Positions 29,766 through 41,246 are shown, counted from the first letter of the stretch. The stretch is 64,000 nucleotides of DNA from Tiliqua scincoides (GCF_035046505.1 NC_089830.1:16978315-17042314); one strand, 5' to 3'. The notes: generated by a model from the sequence alone, not told the origin. Program-made: numbers and translations.

Positions 29766-30330
29766 GCAGCCTCAATACATTACGTTAAAAACATTACTCA
29801 TCCTACTTGTGTCTACTCATAAGTAAGGTCCATTACTCATTTGGGCTTGCCCCCAGTCCAGCAATCTCCCCCTCACAACCCCCCCTGCACCTGCAGCCTC
29901 TATTTCCCAGTCTGAGCCCCATCCCAGTTGTGTCTACTCAGAAGTAAGCCCCCTGAAATGAAGTGGCTTGGATTGCAGCCTAACTAGTCTTGCCCCCCCC
30001 CCAACCCCTCTGGACCTGCCTGCACTGCCCCAAAGAAAATCCCGTCATGCATGCACCCCCCCCCCGCCCCAAGATAAAAAAATATATGCAATGTATTTAT
30101 ACATATTTATTTATAAATTTATACATATACAAGATGGTTGATGCTGGATGCAAAAAGGTTGGTTGCAAAGTTTGCTGCAAGTAGTGGTGTGTGATTTGCA
30201 CAGGTGTTTCTTGACTTGGCCTGCTGGAGACTTCTGCAGACTCTGCAGAGAAGGTTGGTTGCAAAGTTTGCTGCAAATAGTGAGTGCGTGCTTTGCAAAG
30301 AATTTGCATATTCTTGTTCCAGAATAAAAT

Positions 30331-30939
30331 ATGGCTCCAACACAGCAAACAAAAAAGAAGTGTAGGCAATACAGTGTGGAATATCTGAAATATGGATTTG
30401 TACCAGCACCAAATAACGAGCAGCAACCAATGTGCCTACTGTGTGAGGGAGTTTTTTCAAATGAAGCCATGAAACCTTCCAGGCTCCTACAACATTTGAA
30501 GAAAATGCACTCTGATAAAGCAGACAAAAACTTAGCATATTTTCAGTCACTTCGGGAACAATTACAGAAAAGGAAAAATATTGTAAATATGTTTGCTAGC
30601 ACTTCACAGCAATCCAGTGATGGTTTGCGTGCATCATACAACATCTCATTGCTAATTGCTAGATCTGGTAAGCCTCATACAATTGGGGAACAGCTTATTC
30701 TGCCAGCAGTCAGTGAGGTTCTGCGCACAGTTCTACACAAGTCACCCAAACAAATTATTAAAGCTATTCCTCTCAGTGATAACTCTGTTCAAAGAAGAGT
30801 GGATGAAATGGCTGAAAATATTGAAGACACATTGTGCAACATGCTTAGAACAATAGAATTTGGTTTACAATTAGAATTTGGTTTACAATTAGTTCAAACA
30901 GTCATATCAAGACTTTTGGTTACAAAAAAAATTTTTTGA
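30331..30939 (+). pseudogene. hAT transposase N-terminal part (BED zinc finger)
   Basis: Starts MAPTQQTKKKCRQYSVEYLK. The BED finger spans about residues 15-70, followed by a region shared with ZBED5/FAM200-type proteins (RSGKPHTIGEQLI, EVLRTVL). The frame ends after a duplicated FGLQL-EFGLQL phrase where the catalytic middle is lost. Confidence 0.8.
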
Positions 30940-30970
30940 CCGATACCCTGCACTGTGGAACAAAGTTAAG

Positions 30971-31159
30971 ATGTACTTCATTGCTTTCCCTACATCATAT
31001 TTAGTGGAGCGAGGCTTCAGTGCAGTCGCCTACCTACTTTCCAAGCAAAGAAACAGACTGAACATTATTGAACATGGGGATCTAAGACTTTTCCTTAGTT
31101 CCTTCCAGCCAGATGTTGATAAGCTGATATCCCTACACCAAATACATCCATCCCATTAA
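30971..31159 (+). pseudogene. hAT transposase C-terminal dimerisation fragment
   Basis: FPTSYLVERGFSAVAYLLSK is the hATC signature (usually S-x-x-ERxFS). Only about 60 residues remain. Confidence 0.8.
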
Positions 31160-31575
31160 ACTTGTGAAGACAACGTAGTTGCAGAAGAGATGCAAATTTA
31201 GCTTTTTAAAAATGTTATTTATTAAAAATGTTAAATGTTATATATTTAACTTTAAATACTGTTTACTAGATTTATTTGTCAAATACATACGCTTTTTTTT
31301 ATAGTGTTGTATTACTTGTTTTGAATTTGCAGTAGACTATTAAGCAAAGAGGTGGGGGGCGCTAGGAATTTTTCCTGGGCCTCAAGGGGGCATTAGCCCA
31401 AAAAAGTTTGGGAACCACTGAAGAGAGATAAGAATATATTGTGACATCCTATCAAGCTAAAGTGGGTCAATTCAGAAATTGGTCAGTAGGTGGCAGTAGG
31501 TGCCTCACTAAGCATTGCAAACAGGAGTCAAGAGAGACTAGATGGAGGACTAATACCCATTAGTCATACTTAGAG

Positions 31576-32013
31576 CAGGGGTGTCCAAACCCCGGCCCGG
31601 GGGCCACTTGTGGCCCTTGAGGACCCCCAATCCGGCCCGCGGGGAGCCTCAATCTCCAATGAGCTTCTGGCCCACCAGAGACTTGTGGGAGCCTGTGCTG
31701 GCCAGATGCAATGTGAGGGCGACTGCTCAACCTCTTGCGTGAGCTGTGGGACAAGAGCACCCTCCACTGCTTGCTGTTTCACGTCTGTGATGCAGCAGCA
31801 GTAGCGAAGGAAAGGCCAGCCTTGCTTTGTGCAAGGTTTTTTATAGGCCTTGAGCTATTGCAAGACCTTCATTCATTCATATAAGTTCCATCTCATTCAT
31901 TTATGTAAAATTATTCAAATTTGAAATGTAAATTAATTCTTTCTTTCCCTGGCCCCTGACACAGTGTCAGAGAGATGATGTGGCCCTCCAGCCAAAAAGT
32001 TTGGAGAACCCTG
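31576..32013 (-). mobile_element. Non-autonomous hAT family H1 with perfect TSD
   Basis: 438 bp. Ends CAGGGGTGTCCAAACC and GTTTGGAGAACCCTG; ACTTAGAG duplicated at 31568-31575 and 32014-32021. Reverse-oriented relative to 10344-10792. Confidence 0.9.
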
Positions 32014-32044
32014 ACTTAGAGGATTAACAGACTTGTAGCTGCAT

Positions 32045-32110
32045 ACAAAAGCATATTTACTCAAACATAAGTCCCTTGGAGTTCAGTGGAACTTGCTCCT
32101 AAGTTAATGT
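32045..32110. repeat. Family P palindromic element, partial
   Basis: TTTACTCAAACATAAGTCCC and GAACTTGCTCCTAAGTTAAT; the outer ends are lost. Confidence 0.4.
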
Positions 32111-32623
32111 CCCTAGGGTTTTTTCATAGGTGGCCAAAAATAACTTCTGGGTACTGGTTCAGGGTGTCCACTACTTCTCTGGAATCAGCCAGAATGATGG
32201 AGCTGGATTCTACCAACCCAAAAGTCTGCAGACCGTCTCCAAGTGCGAACAATCAATTTCTTCCAGAAGCAAGTGGAGTTGAGATGCTATGGAATGATTA
32301 AGTTCCCCTTGTGCCCTTCTTTGTCCCTCATACGTTTGCCTTAAAGAAAGCTTCAGCATAAGGTTAAGTAGAAAAGAGACACTGTAAAGTCAATGCCATT
32401 GCAGAAAGGCCATTCTGTGGATTTCTTCTCTTCCACCTGCTCGGGTCAGCATCCACCAGGCCAGGTCAAAGGACAGGTAGGCATAGCATGGAGGATAGGA
32501 TACTCTGCGGGTCCCACCCCCCTCCTGGGCCAGTAACCTCCCCACCCTGTTCCACCCACTCCCTGCCTCCCCTGCCCTAAAAATATTCACTGCCAGCCTG
32601 TACTGCAGGAGCACCAGCACACT
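32111..32623. other. No recognised feature
   Basis: No exon or repeat recognised. Confidence 0.4.
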
Positions 32624-33464
32624 GCCCCAGTCAGTGGCGTCACTAGGAGGGTGCGGGGGGTGCGGACCGCGCCGGGTGACACGCCCTGGGGGGGTGATCT
32701 GCTGAAATCGCACCTTTACGAGCTACCGTGTCATGCCATACACCGTTGGATGTGGAATGACCAGCAGAACACAATGCAAAGAAAAACCCCATTGAGATCG
32801 CTCCTTTCTTCAAAAGTTATGGCCAAAAAACCGGAAGGAAAAAATGCATGGAGCCCTATGGAAAGCGAAAATGAGCCGTATCGTGCGTTTTCTCGTGAGT
32901 AGGGGTGCTTGCCTTAGTGCGTCGGAAAGGGCAGGCAGAGAGGACTCCAACGACACAAGAATGGTCCCAATCCAGTAAATGCAGCCCCCCAAAAACACCC
33001 GAGAAGGAGATCCCTATTCAGCCCTATGGAAAGCAAGCGAAACCACGTGGCTGCGTTTACTCGCGAGTAGGCACACTTGCCTTAGTCCGTCAGAAAGAGC
33101 AGGCTGAGAGGACTCCAACAACGTCAGAATGGTCCTGATCCAATGAGTGCAGCCCCCAAAAACACCTGAGGAGGAGGTCCCTCCCCCCCAGCTGCAAGTG
33201 TATGGAGCCCTATGGGAAGCGAAGCAGCCTCACATAGTGTTTACTTGCGAATAGGCAGATGTACCTTGGCTGGTGGTCAGGCCAGGCAAAGAATGTGAGG
33301 ACACCAGAATGGTCCCTATCCAATGGGACTGGAGTGCAACAAAAGCCCCAGAAGGCAGCCTCCCCCCCTTGGTCCAACTAGCCTTAGTCCCCTAGAAAGG
33401 ACCAAGAAAGAGGCTTGAGGTGGTAAGGGGAAAGGTTTCTATTTTGCACTTGCAAAGTTTCCCT

Positions 33465-33655
33465 CACAGCCCAATCCTACCCACACTTTCCTGGGAGTAA
33501 GCCAAACTGACTCTAATGGGACTTACTTCTGAGTAGACATGCATAGAATTGGACTCTGAGCCTGGACTCCTATCCCCACTTTCCTGGGAGTAAGCCCCAT
33601 TGACTCTAATGGAACTTACTTCTGAGTAGACAGGCATAGGATTGGGCTCTCAGAC
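33465..33655. repeat. Two tandem family P palindromic elements
   Basis: Two consecutive units (33468-33560 and 33565-33655), each CACTTTCCTGGGAGTAAGCC to AGTAGACATGCATAGAATTG or its variant, inside the hAT at 32632. Confidence 0.7.
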
Positions 33656-33887
33656 TTGTAAAGCCAGGTGGGTCTTTGTATTGATGTGCTTGAAATAGAA
33701 GGACTTTAAACTGGGCACCGGGGAGGTCTGAAGATCTCACTGATTCTTTTTTTGGGGGGGAGGTGTTATTGCAGGCAGACTACAGAGAAAATTCACTTGC
33801 TGGAACAGGACTGGCTCCCCCTGATTTAATTATTTCTTTTATTTTAATTTAATTATTTATAATTATTTATTTTAATTTGCTTGATGA

Positions 33888-33982
33888 TGTCACTTCTGTC
33901 CATGACATCACTTCCAATGGGTCCTGGACAGATTGTCTTTCTAAAAAGTGGGTCCCAGTGCTAAAAGTTTGAGAACTGCTGC
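33888..33982. repeat. hAT right-end fragment
   Basis: AAAAAGTGGGTCCCAGTGCT AAAAGTTTGAGAACTGCTG matches the right termini of elements at 20611 and 26310. Confidence 0.5.
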
Positions 33983-34504
33983 AATAAGGTATTAGTAAGT
34001 TGACACGGGGGGGGGGGATGTGTGTGTCTCCACAAGTTTTCAAAATCACTAAAATCAGAGTTTGGAGGAATAATACCATCATGTTTTATATCAAACAATG
34101 TGTAATTTCATGCAGAATGCAATGAAGCAAACCACATTGAAATATCTGTGTTCTATCAAAAGGTACTGCCAAAAACTCAGTGGGGGCGGGGCAATGGTAC
34201 ATCACCACGCCCACCACCTGGGGTGTTGCCCCGCCCACTGCACCGGGTGACGCGAATCCTAGTGACGCCACTGGCCCCAGTGCCATGGCCCCTCCTCTCT
34301 CAATGCTTTAAAGCACATTTGCGACACCCAGCTTTGTTGCTGGAGCTCAGCGCCGTCACTGTGAGCCCATAGGTGCTCTTAGCACCCTCAGAGAAAGGAT
34401 CTGTGCATGGCCATAATCTCTCCTAACTGGAGACCAACTGTCCTTCACCCCAGCAAGGCATCTTTTCCAGTGGCTGTTGCTGGTGTTTTGTTTTTCCCCC
34501 CTGC

Positions 34505-34620
34505 ATTTTTAAAGATTGTGAGCCCTTTGGGGACAGGTAACCATTGATTTACTTTGCTATATAAACCACTTTGATAACTACTTTTTGTTGAAAAGCGGTA
34601 ATAAATATTCTTAACAATAA
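34505..34620 (+). repeat. L2-type retroelement 3' tail
   Basis: GATTGTGAGCCCTTTGGGGA to AAAAGCGGTAATAAATATTC. Confidence 0.55.
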
Positions 34621-35284
34621 TAGTTTCACACACCTTCTGGGGATCAGAGAGGTGTGATGGACTCTTTAAGCTGTCCTTGGAGTCAGTGCAGTTAGGGAGA
34701 CTTTGATGCCTGAGGGGATTATTTTTGCTTTTAAATTTGCCTGTAATCTGACTGCATTTTTGCTAAAATCCACACTTGGGCAAAGCCTGCTTGTTTTATT
34801 CTTTCCTCCCTCTATGATGCAATTCCCCCCCCCCCATAATTTTTCATAAACTCTCTTTATGTGTTAACTCTTAACATGCCTATGGGTGGTTGAATTCTGT
34901 CAGAACTTAGCCCCAGTCCTCCTCGACTCTAGACCACATGCTATTTGTTAGATTTGGGGTGAATTCTCATGTCACTGGGAGGCAGACTTCTGAGGATGAT
35001 ATTCTTCTTCCTGGCTTTCTCCTCGTGGCAGCTGCAGAGTTTGCCAATCAGGGTCCTGTTGGATTGGGCAAAAGAAGAAAGGTGTCACCATCAGGGCTCC
35101 CCTCCCATCACCACACACCACTCAAAAAGATGGCAACATCATGCTAATACAAACATATATACATTATTGGGCCATTTTTGTTGAGCTTGAGAATTCTTGA
35201 GCATTGCAGTGTCATAAGGTCCAACTCTGGATTCAACCCTGCCCCTTGAACAGGCACATGCAAACCATGCACTTTTTGTTTTAC
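34621..35284. other. No recognised feature
   Basis: A short poly(C) run at about 34827; nothing else. Confidence 0.4.
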
Positions 35285-35515
35285 TTTTTGTTGTACTTTT
35301 TGTTTTATTTATTTTTCACATTTTTATGATGCCTTTCCTCCAAGGAGCACAGGGTGGTGTACGTGGTTCCTCCCCTCCTTTTGTCCTCACAACAACCCTG
35401 TAAGGTAGGTTAGACTGAGAGATATGTGCCCACGGTCACCCAGGAAGTTTCATGGCTGAAAGGGGATTTGTTGAAGTCCAACTTCTGGACCACTACACCA
35501 TCCTGGCTTTCTACA
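35285..35515 (-). repeat. MIR-like CORE-SINE
   Basis: Minus strand: TGGTGTAGTGGTCCAGAAGT head complement, GGGTGACCGTGGGCAC core, and the tail ACACCACCCTGTGCTCCTTG GAGG. Confidence 0.75.
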
Positions 35516-36159
35516 TGTTTTACACAAATGAATGTTGCAAGGGTGCCTTTTGTTGCGAAGCCAAGTTTCTGCCGCTTCTGTGGTTCTTCAAGAAAAAGAA
35601 CTTAGAGAAAAGAACTCAGCCGTTCCATGCAAAGCAGCTGTTCCTCCTATGTCATCCGCTTTGGCATACGCAGCCACACACCCCTTGCAGTTAATTATCT
35701 GTGGCAGCATTTGAGTGGTGAGTTGCCCGGCTTGGCTAACAAGCCAAGTTCATCAGACTGGACGTGCTGCCGGTCCCTGCAAGCTGCAGCTGAGACATTT
35801 CATTCCCCACGTGTCTCCCCGCAGGGCCTACCTATGAACAGCTCTATCTCTCCATCCCAGGCCCTGGCTGTCCTGTGTTTGTGTGTCACTGATGGGGCCT
35901 GTCCTGGGTGTGCCTGCATGGCCCAGCTGCTTCTGAAGGGATAAGGCAGATTCTCAGTATTTGCCTCTGGGGCTTCTCGTGGAGCCAAAGATGTGACATG
36001 TGCCCCCAGAAGGGTCTCTGGCATCGCCAGGTCAGCTGCTTATCAGTCAGGCCCAGCTGTCTCGGGACCAAGTTCCTTGCAGAGCAGAAAAAGAAGTCCC
36101 AGGCTTGTTTCTCTGTCTTTCCAGGGTGCATTCAAAGGACCGAGCTCTTCAACACACAC
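35516..36159. other. No recognised feature
   Basis: Several overlapping open frames, none with recognisable domains. Confidence 0.4.
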
Positions 36160-36235
36160 AGGCTACAATCCTAGACACCCTTGCCTGAGAGTACATCCCA
36201 TTGAATTCTGAGCGGACATGCATTGGATTGCACTC
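36160..36235. repeat. Family P palindromic element
   Basis: GGCTACAATCCTAGACACCC to CATGCATTGGATTGCAC. Confidence 0.6.
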
Positions 36236-36905
36236 TTCAAACCTTGATGCTGTTCGGCTGAAGTGTAGTGAGACCATTCTCAGGAGCTGGGAACAGACGT
36301 CTCGCTAAGGCATCTGGCACCCGGGGGAACACAAATTTTTAACACCCCCCCCATTCATGGTTTAAACGCCACAGCAGGGTCCCATGCTCTAGAACTCTAA
36401 GTGGTACAATCCACATTGTATTTTCATTGTAATCACCACCATAGGAATAGAGACACGGCTGGATCCTCCTACTGCTTCTTCCTGGTGCTCTTTAGACGGA
36501 GCAACTGCTCACCTAGGGGTACCACAGCTGCTCCTTGGTGCATGAATTTGTCTATAGATCAGCATTTCATTGTGTATGCATCTTTCCCACACTTCTGAAG
36601 GCCTCCTGGAGGCCTTACGAGGCCCGAGGAGGCTGCACACTGCACTCCTCACCAGAGAAGTGGCATCCCCCCGTGTGACATGGAGACCTGGAACCCAGGG
36701 AACTGTTACTTCGCCCCCCCAGCTACTCTAGTGCCCAGGAAAGTGTCATCTCCCACTCCCCTTTATGGGCAAATGTACAGTTGGTTTCTCCTGATTAGGT
36801 CCATCCAAAGACAGCATCTCTCTCTCTATTTTCTCCACCCCACAAATGCTGAGTGCACCTCAATTTACGTGTCCATTTTTATATTCCAGAGTATTTAATA
36901 TTATC
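36236..36905. other. No recognised feature
   Basis: A GAAGGCCTCCTGGAGGCCTT inverted motif at about 36597-36616; no named repeat. Confidence 0.4.
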
Positions 36906-36908
36906 TTA

Positions 36909-37109
36909 GGGCACAATCCTAACCCCTTATGTCCGTGCTTTCCAGCAGTGACATAAGGGCAATGCAGCTCCGTGGTAAGGGAACAAACATTCCCTTACTT
37001 TGAGGAGGCCTCCGTGAGTGACATCCAACTGCAGGATGCAGCGCATGCCCCACTGGCACTGCTATGCCAGTGCTGGAAAGCACTGACATAAGGGGTTAGG
37101 ATTGTGCCC
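36909..37109. mobile_element. PIF/Harbinger-like MITE with TTA TSD
   Basis: 201 bp. About 38-bp inverted ends starting GGGCACAATCCTAACCCCTT (right end a near-exact inverse), flanked by TTA at 36906-36908 and 37110-37112. Confidence 0.85.
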
Positions 37110-37112
37110 TTA

Positions 37113-38523
37113 TATCCTTAACTCTGCTTTTAAAGTTTAGGTACAAAAGATATGCTAAAACCCACCGACATGCACAGCCATACCCCACTCCTCCTGCATC
37201 AGCTGTCCCTGAGGATACACAATTACTCTACTCTTGCCTCCCCATTTTGGGTCCAATTCAACACCATCATCTCCAACACACACGGACCACTCTATTCCTG
37301 TTCACCTCCTGCAACCTTCATAACAGGCTGACATCAGCAGCCTGTTTGGTGTTGGAGTCAGTGTCTCCACGTGACCTGCAGAGACTCACTCTGCTCTCTG
37401 CTTTCATTGTTCAGAAACAAAGGTATCCAAACGGAAAAACCAGGGGAGAAACACAATAGTCCCTTTATTTTTTTGTTTTAATTAAATAGAAACAAGATCT
37501 CCAACTTGTCACATTTCGATCCAGCCCTTCCTGCAAGGAGCTCAGGTCACCCTTAGAAGTTCCCTCACCTATTCTGATCTCTACAATAACCTGTGATTGT
37601 GACTGGTCTTGTAGGAGCCATCAGAAGCAGGTTTGATGGCAAGTGAACCCTCCCCAAATAGCAACTCACCTCCCCATTATCTCCCCTTGCTGGACTCTTA
37701 TAGTAACTCACAGAAAAGGCACTGGGATATGTGAAATGTTTGTTATCATCAATTGATTAAAAACATCTCTCTCTCTCTCTCTCTCTCTGCCTGCCTGCCT
37801 GCCTGCCTGCTCCATTCTGTTTACATTTAGATCTGGGACCTCTGATATGAAATTGACTTGACTTTCAGAAATTTAACAAAAAGAACAAACTTCACCCCCA
37901 CAGAAATGCACTTTGAGCCTTCTGTGCCCCACAGCTGGGCCAGGATCACCCAGAGACTTCAGAGTTGATAGAGGATTTGAACCAGGGTAAGACTCATCTC
38001 AGACCTCCCAGCATCTGAGATGGCATATCCAATGACATCCGTCCCCCATCATGGAGAGAAATGTGCGTGATGCTCCAAGCCCAGCCCTCTCCTCCTGTCC
38101 CCACTTCCACTTCTTTATGAATGGGGGGGGGGGGCAGGAGGTGGAGAAGCAGCAGTGAAGGCTGAAGTGCTGCTGGGTAAGGGGGCAGGCTGTATTGAGG
38201 AGCTGGGAGGTGTCAGGGCAGCCCAGGAGAGTGAGTGAAACTGAAGCCTCCCTTGGAAATGTCACAGACTAGAAAAGGGGTGTGCTTGTCACACCTCATC
38301 CCCAAGCCCCACCCCAACTATCTCTGCCACTGATGACTCTACTCCACCCTCTGTATTCATTTGCTCTGCCCTTGCTGGTCTTCCACTGATTTAAAAAGCC
38401 AGGAGAGTTTGTCTTTTTGGCTAAAGACAGCACTGTGGTCCTGCAGAGGTGATTGACTCATTGCAATTTTCCTCCCCAGCTGCAGTGTCTGCCTGGGCAC
38501 TGCATGGGCTGAATGAGACGTGG
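37113..38523. other. No gene; (CT)n and (CTGC)n microsatellites
   Basis: The microsatellite lies at about 37766-37812; poly(G) at about 38124. No exon recognised. Confidence 0.45.
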
Positions 38524-38531
38524 CCTGGGAG

Positions 38532-38658
38532 CAGAAGCATAGCTAGAGGGGGGTGGCGTGGAAAGCACTGCAGATGCCGAAACGCTGCCTGGAATGGCTC
38601 TGATGGGACGGGCCACTTTCAGTGGCAGTACTTACGGCCCCCCATAGCTACGCTACTG
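38532..38658. mobile_element. hAT MITE (CATAGCTAG family)
   Basis: Ends CAGAAGCATAGCTAGAGG and CATAGCTACGCTACTG; flanks CCTGGGAG and CCTGGGAC, one mismatch. Confidence 0.75.
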
Positions 38659-39610
38659 CCTGGGACTTCTGCAACTGGGAAGTCCAGAGGTGTCCCTGGG
38701 GTGGGCACTTATCTGCAGCAGCTTCATGTTCTGGAAGTTACAGGGTGACATAATGATGTAATCGCATTGACCCCGACCATCCAGGCTATCTCATTGCTTT
38801 ACATGTGATAAGCTTGCCTCCAGTCTGCCTCCATTTGGCAATCTTCCGCCCACCTCGCTGCATGTTCTCATGGTGAGAATGCAAAGTGGCCGGGCCTGGA
38901 GAGGGCTGAAGACTGCCAAATGGAGGCTCAGGTGGAGTGCAGCCCCGTGGTGACGCCGCTGCTCCTGAATCCTGGTCCCTTGCCCCATGTGCACCGCAGC
39001 TCTGATCCAAACCAGTCCCTCCCCCTTTCTTCCACACAGCTGTTTTTTTTGAAAAAGAAAAATGTTGCCAGGTGTTCTGCGTCCCAGCTAGTTCGGCACC
39101 AAGTGTTCAGCGCGTGTATTTGCACGCATGTGCCCTGGAGACAAGATATACCCATTCCCGCTCAGTCATTTGACACCTGGAGGCCCGGGAGAGGGAGGTG
39201 AACCCTGAAGAATGATAATTTGCAATCCTAACATTTTAATATGGCATCCCCATAAGTCAAAATTGGGATTGCAATTTGACCAGGATTGACTGCCAGAAAG
39301 TCTGGCGTGTCCAGGGCTACCTCTGCACACGCTCTTCTCATTCTTACCACTGAATGCCCCATCTTTGGCTTCTTCTCCCTTGCCCCCTTTTTTGCAACGT
39401 CTATTTTAAGATCTTGGGACTAGCGTCTAAGGACAGCGTTCCAGGTGAGGGCAACCCATGGCTTTATTTAGACAGGCCTTATTTAGAGACGTAATCTCTA
39501 TCAGCGAATAAGAGGACGGCGCCTTCCCAGAGTGGCGTATGTTTGCTGAACTCAATCTGCTTCTTAGCTCCATGCCTGTAATTCCAAGCATGTCGGACTC
39601 CTGGCGCATG
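38659..39610. other. No gene; a short inverted repeat at 38826-38928
   Basis: GCCTCCATTTGGCAATCTTC at about 38827 pairs with GAAGACTGCCAAATGGAGG at about 38909. Otherwise nothing recognised. Confidence 0.4.
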
Positions 39611-40362
39611 CAGTGGCATAGCTAGACAGGGTGCAAAGCACTAAGGGTGCAATCCTATCCTGCACTGGAACAGGCAAGCCAAGAGGCTTGCACTGCATCC
39701 AGCGCAAGATTGTGGCCATAAGCGGCTTAGCCAGAGGCGAGGGGAAACTTTTCCCCTTACCCCTGGGTAAGGGCTGCTGGCCCCAATGGATCTCCCCGGA
39801 CTTGCACCACCTCTGGAGGTGGCACAATTCTGAGGATAGCAGAGCGACTTGAAGCTGCTCCATTCTACCTGGGAATGAGGGTTGGGAACTGGCATAACTG
39901 GGCCCCCGGGCCTCCCACCACCCGCCCTCCCCCCCAGGAACGCCTCCCTTCCTCCTCCTCCCTGCCTCCCCCCTCCTACCTTTCATCCTTGCATCAGCTC
40001 ATCTGAGTCGACCATCCGAGCCGACGCAAGGCACTGGGAGGAAGCTGGCACGGAGGCTTCTGTCAGCCTCTGCAGGCCGGCGCTTCTTGGAGCACCGGCC
40101 TGGCTTCCTCCCAAGGAGACGCAAATGTGGCCCAAGGGACTTGGCCCAGCCTAACTACCAGTTCGGATTGCACCCTGAGTTTTGCAGGGAGCCTCACCAT
40201 GGCACAAGCAGGCACTCTCCCTCCCCTTTGGAGCCATTCTTGGTTGGAAGAGCAAAACAGAGGCAGCCCAGTATGTCTCCAAAGCGGAGGGGGTGGTGCC
40301 GCTTGCATGGTACAGTGAGGCTTCCTGCAAAACTTAGCGTTTTCCACCCGCTCTTTACCACT
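39611..40362. mobile_element. hAT (CATAGCTAG family) split by a Harbinger-like MITE
   Basis: Left part 39611-39641 (CAGTGGCATAGCTAGACAGG GTGCAAAGCAC); right part from 40179 with GCAAAACTTAGCGTTTTCC. The interior matches the 14375-14549 copy. The right terminus is degraded. Confidence 0.65.
39645..40175. mobile_element. Harbinger-like MITE nested in a hAT
   Basis: Ends GGGTGCAATCC and GGATTGCACCC, flanked by TAA (39642-39644) and TGA (40176-40178). Removing it restores GCACTAAGTTTTGCAG as in the intact hAT at 14375. Confidence 0.75.
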
Positions 40363-40464
40363 CTGAGTACATAGTGTGCAAAATGCTGCCCCCTTAGCTG
40401 ATGATTTGCTCCCCTCACTCCCTGGAGCTGACACTTTAGCCCACCACTTCCTATCCCCAGGGAC

Positions 40465-40712
40465 ATTCTCCTGACAACCTGCTGCCTGAGGCAACTGCCT
40501 TAGGGCCCAGTCCTATCCAAATTTCCAGCACCTGTGCAGCCACAATGCAGCCCTGAGGTAAGGGAACAAATGTTCCCTTGCCTTGAGGAGGCCCCCACGA
40601 CTGCCTCCCCACCACAGGATGCAGCACATGCCCCACTGGCATGGCTGCACCGGCCCTGGAAAATTGGATAGGATTGGCCCTTAGTTGGCCTCACAGACAG
40701 ACTGTCCCTGGT
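40465..40712. mobile_element. Family G TIR end split by a Harbinger-like MITE
   Basis: GCTGCCTGAGGCAACTGCC before and AGTTGGCCTCACAGACAGAC after the insertion join into a standard family G terminus. Confidence 0.6.
40503..40680. mobile_element. PIF/Harbinger-like MITE with TTA TSD
   Basis: 178 bp. Ends GGGCCCAGTCCTATCCAA and TTGGATAGGATTGGCCC; TTA at 40500-40502 and 40681-40683. Confidence 0.8.
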
Positions 40713-40913
40713 TGCCTATTAATTGGCCAGTAGATCAGTGGAAAAGAAGGTCTGTCCCTGGTAAATAGGGACTGTGGGAGTCCAGTCCACATATGGTAGA
40801 CTCAAACATCTCCCAGTATGGGATGGACAATGAGGTGGTGGTAAAATATCTTCCCCTCTCCTTACATGGTAGACCAAGGGTAGGGGATTCATCCTACTTC
40901 TTGATCTAGTTGT

Positions 40914-41009
40914 TGGCAACCTTCAGTCTCGAAAGACTCTGGTATCGTGCTCTGAAAGGTGGTTCTGGAACAGCGTCTAGTGTGGCTGAAAAGGCCAATT
41001 CGGGAGTGA
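40914..41009 (-). mobile_element. LINE 3'-terminal fragment (28223-29765 family)
   Basis: About 95 bp: GGCAACCTTCAGTCTCGAAA to GGCCAATTCGGGAGTGA. The extreme 3' end only. Confidence 0.85.
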
Positions 41010-41156
41010 ACTTCTTGATCATGCAGAGGAGAATTATGCATTTCCACCCATCTCCTCTGAACCCCAGCATCACATGAACTCCTCTGCTCCCCACATGGAC
41101 TGAAAATTATGCTGTCCCAGCTCAGTAGCCCACTGCTGACTTGTTGATTTTGTGAT

Positions 41157-41158
41157 CT

Positions 41159-41242
<84 letters not shown>
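41157..41242. repeat. (CT)n(CA)n compound microsatellite
   Basis: About 42 bp of CT repeats followed by about 40 bp of CA repeats. Confidence 0.95.

Positions 41243-41246
<4 letters not shown>

Larger units (their letters stand above)
27608..31422 (+). mobile_element. hAT transposon with internally deleted BED-finger transposase, split by a LINE
   Basis: Right end AAAGTTTGGGAACCACTG; left end is a diverged inverted copy (CTGATTTTCAAAGTGGG). Both subtermini carry GGCGCTAG. 30331-30939 encodes about 202 aa with a BED zinc finger (MCLLCEG and HLKKMHSDK, C-x2-C / H-x4-H) like ZBED5/SCAND3-type transposases. 30971-31159 encodes the hATC dimerisation region (SYLVERGFSAVAYLLSKQRN, RLNI). The central RNase-H-like catalytic part is missing, and a 19-bp tandem duplication lies at about 30853-30890. 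The LINE at 28223-29765 is a later insertion. Not a host gene. Confidence 0.8.
32632..34273. mobile_element. hAT element family H2, 1.64 kb, perfect TSD, internal subrepeats
   Basis: Ends CAGTGGCGTCACTAGG and CCTAGTGACGCCACTG; GCCCCAGT duplicated at 32624-32631 and 34274-34281. The interior has three diverged tandem subrepeats of about 190 bp at 32850-33350 (GGAGCCCTATGGAAAGCG, GAATGGTCCCAATCCA) and two family P elements. No transposase. Confidence 0.88.

Noticed and set aside
30331-31159. A host ZBED-type gene
   Set aside because: Lies within a hAT with recognisable ends, lacks the catalytic middle and has no flanking exon structure; transposon remnant is simpler.
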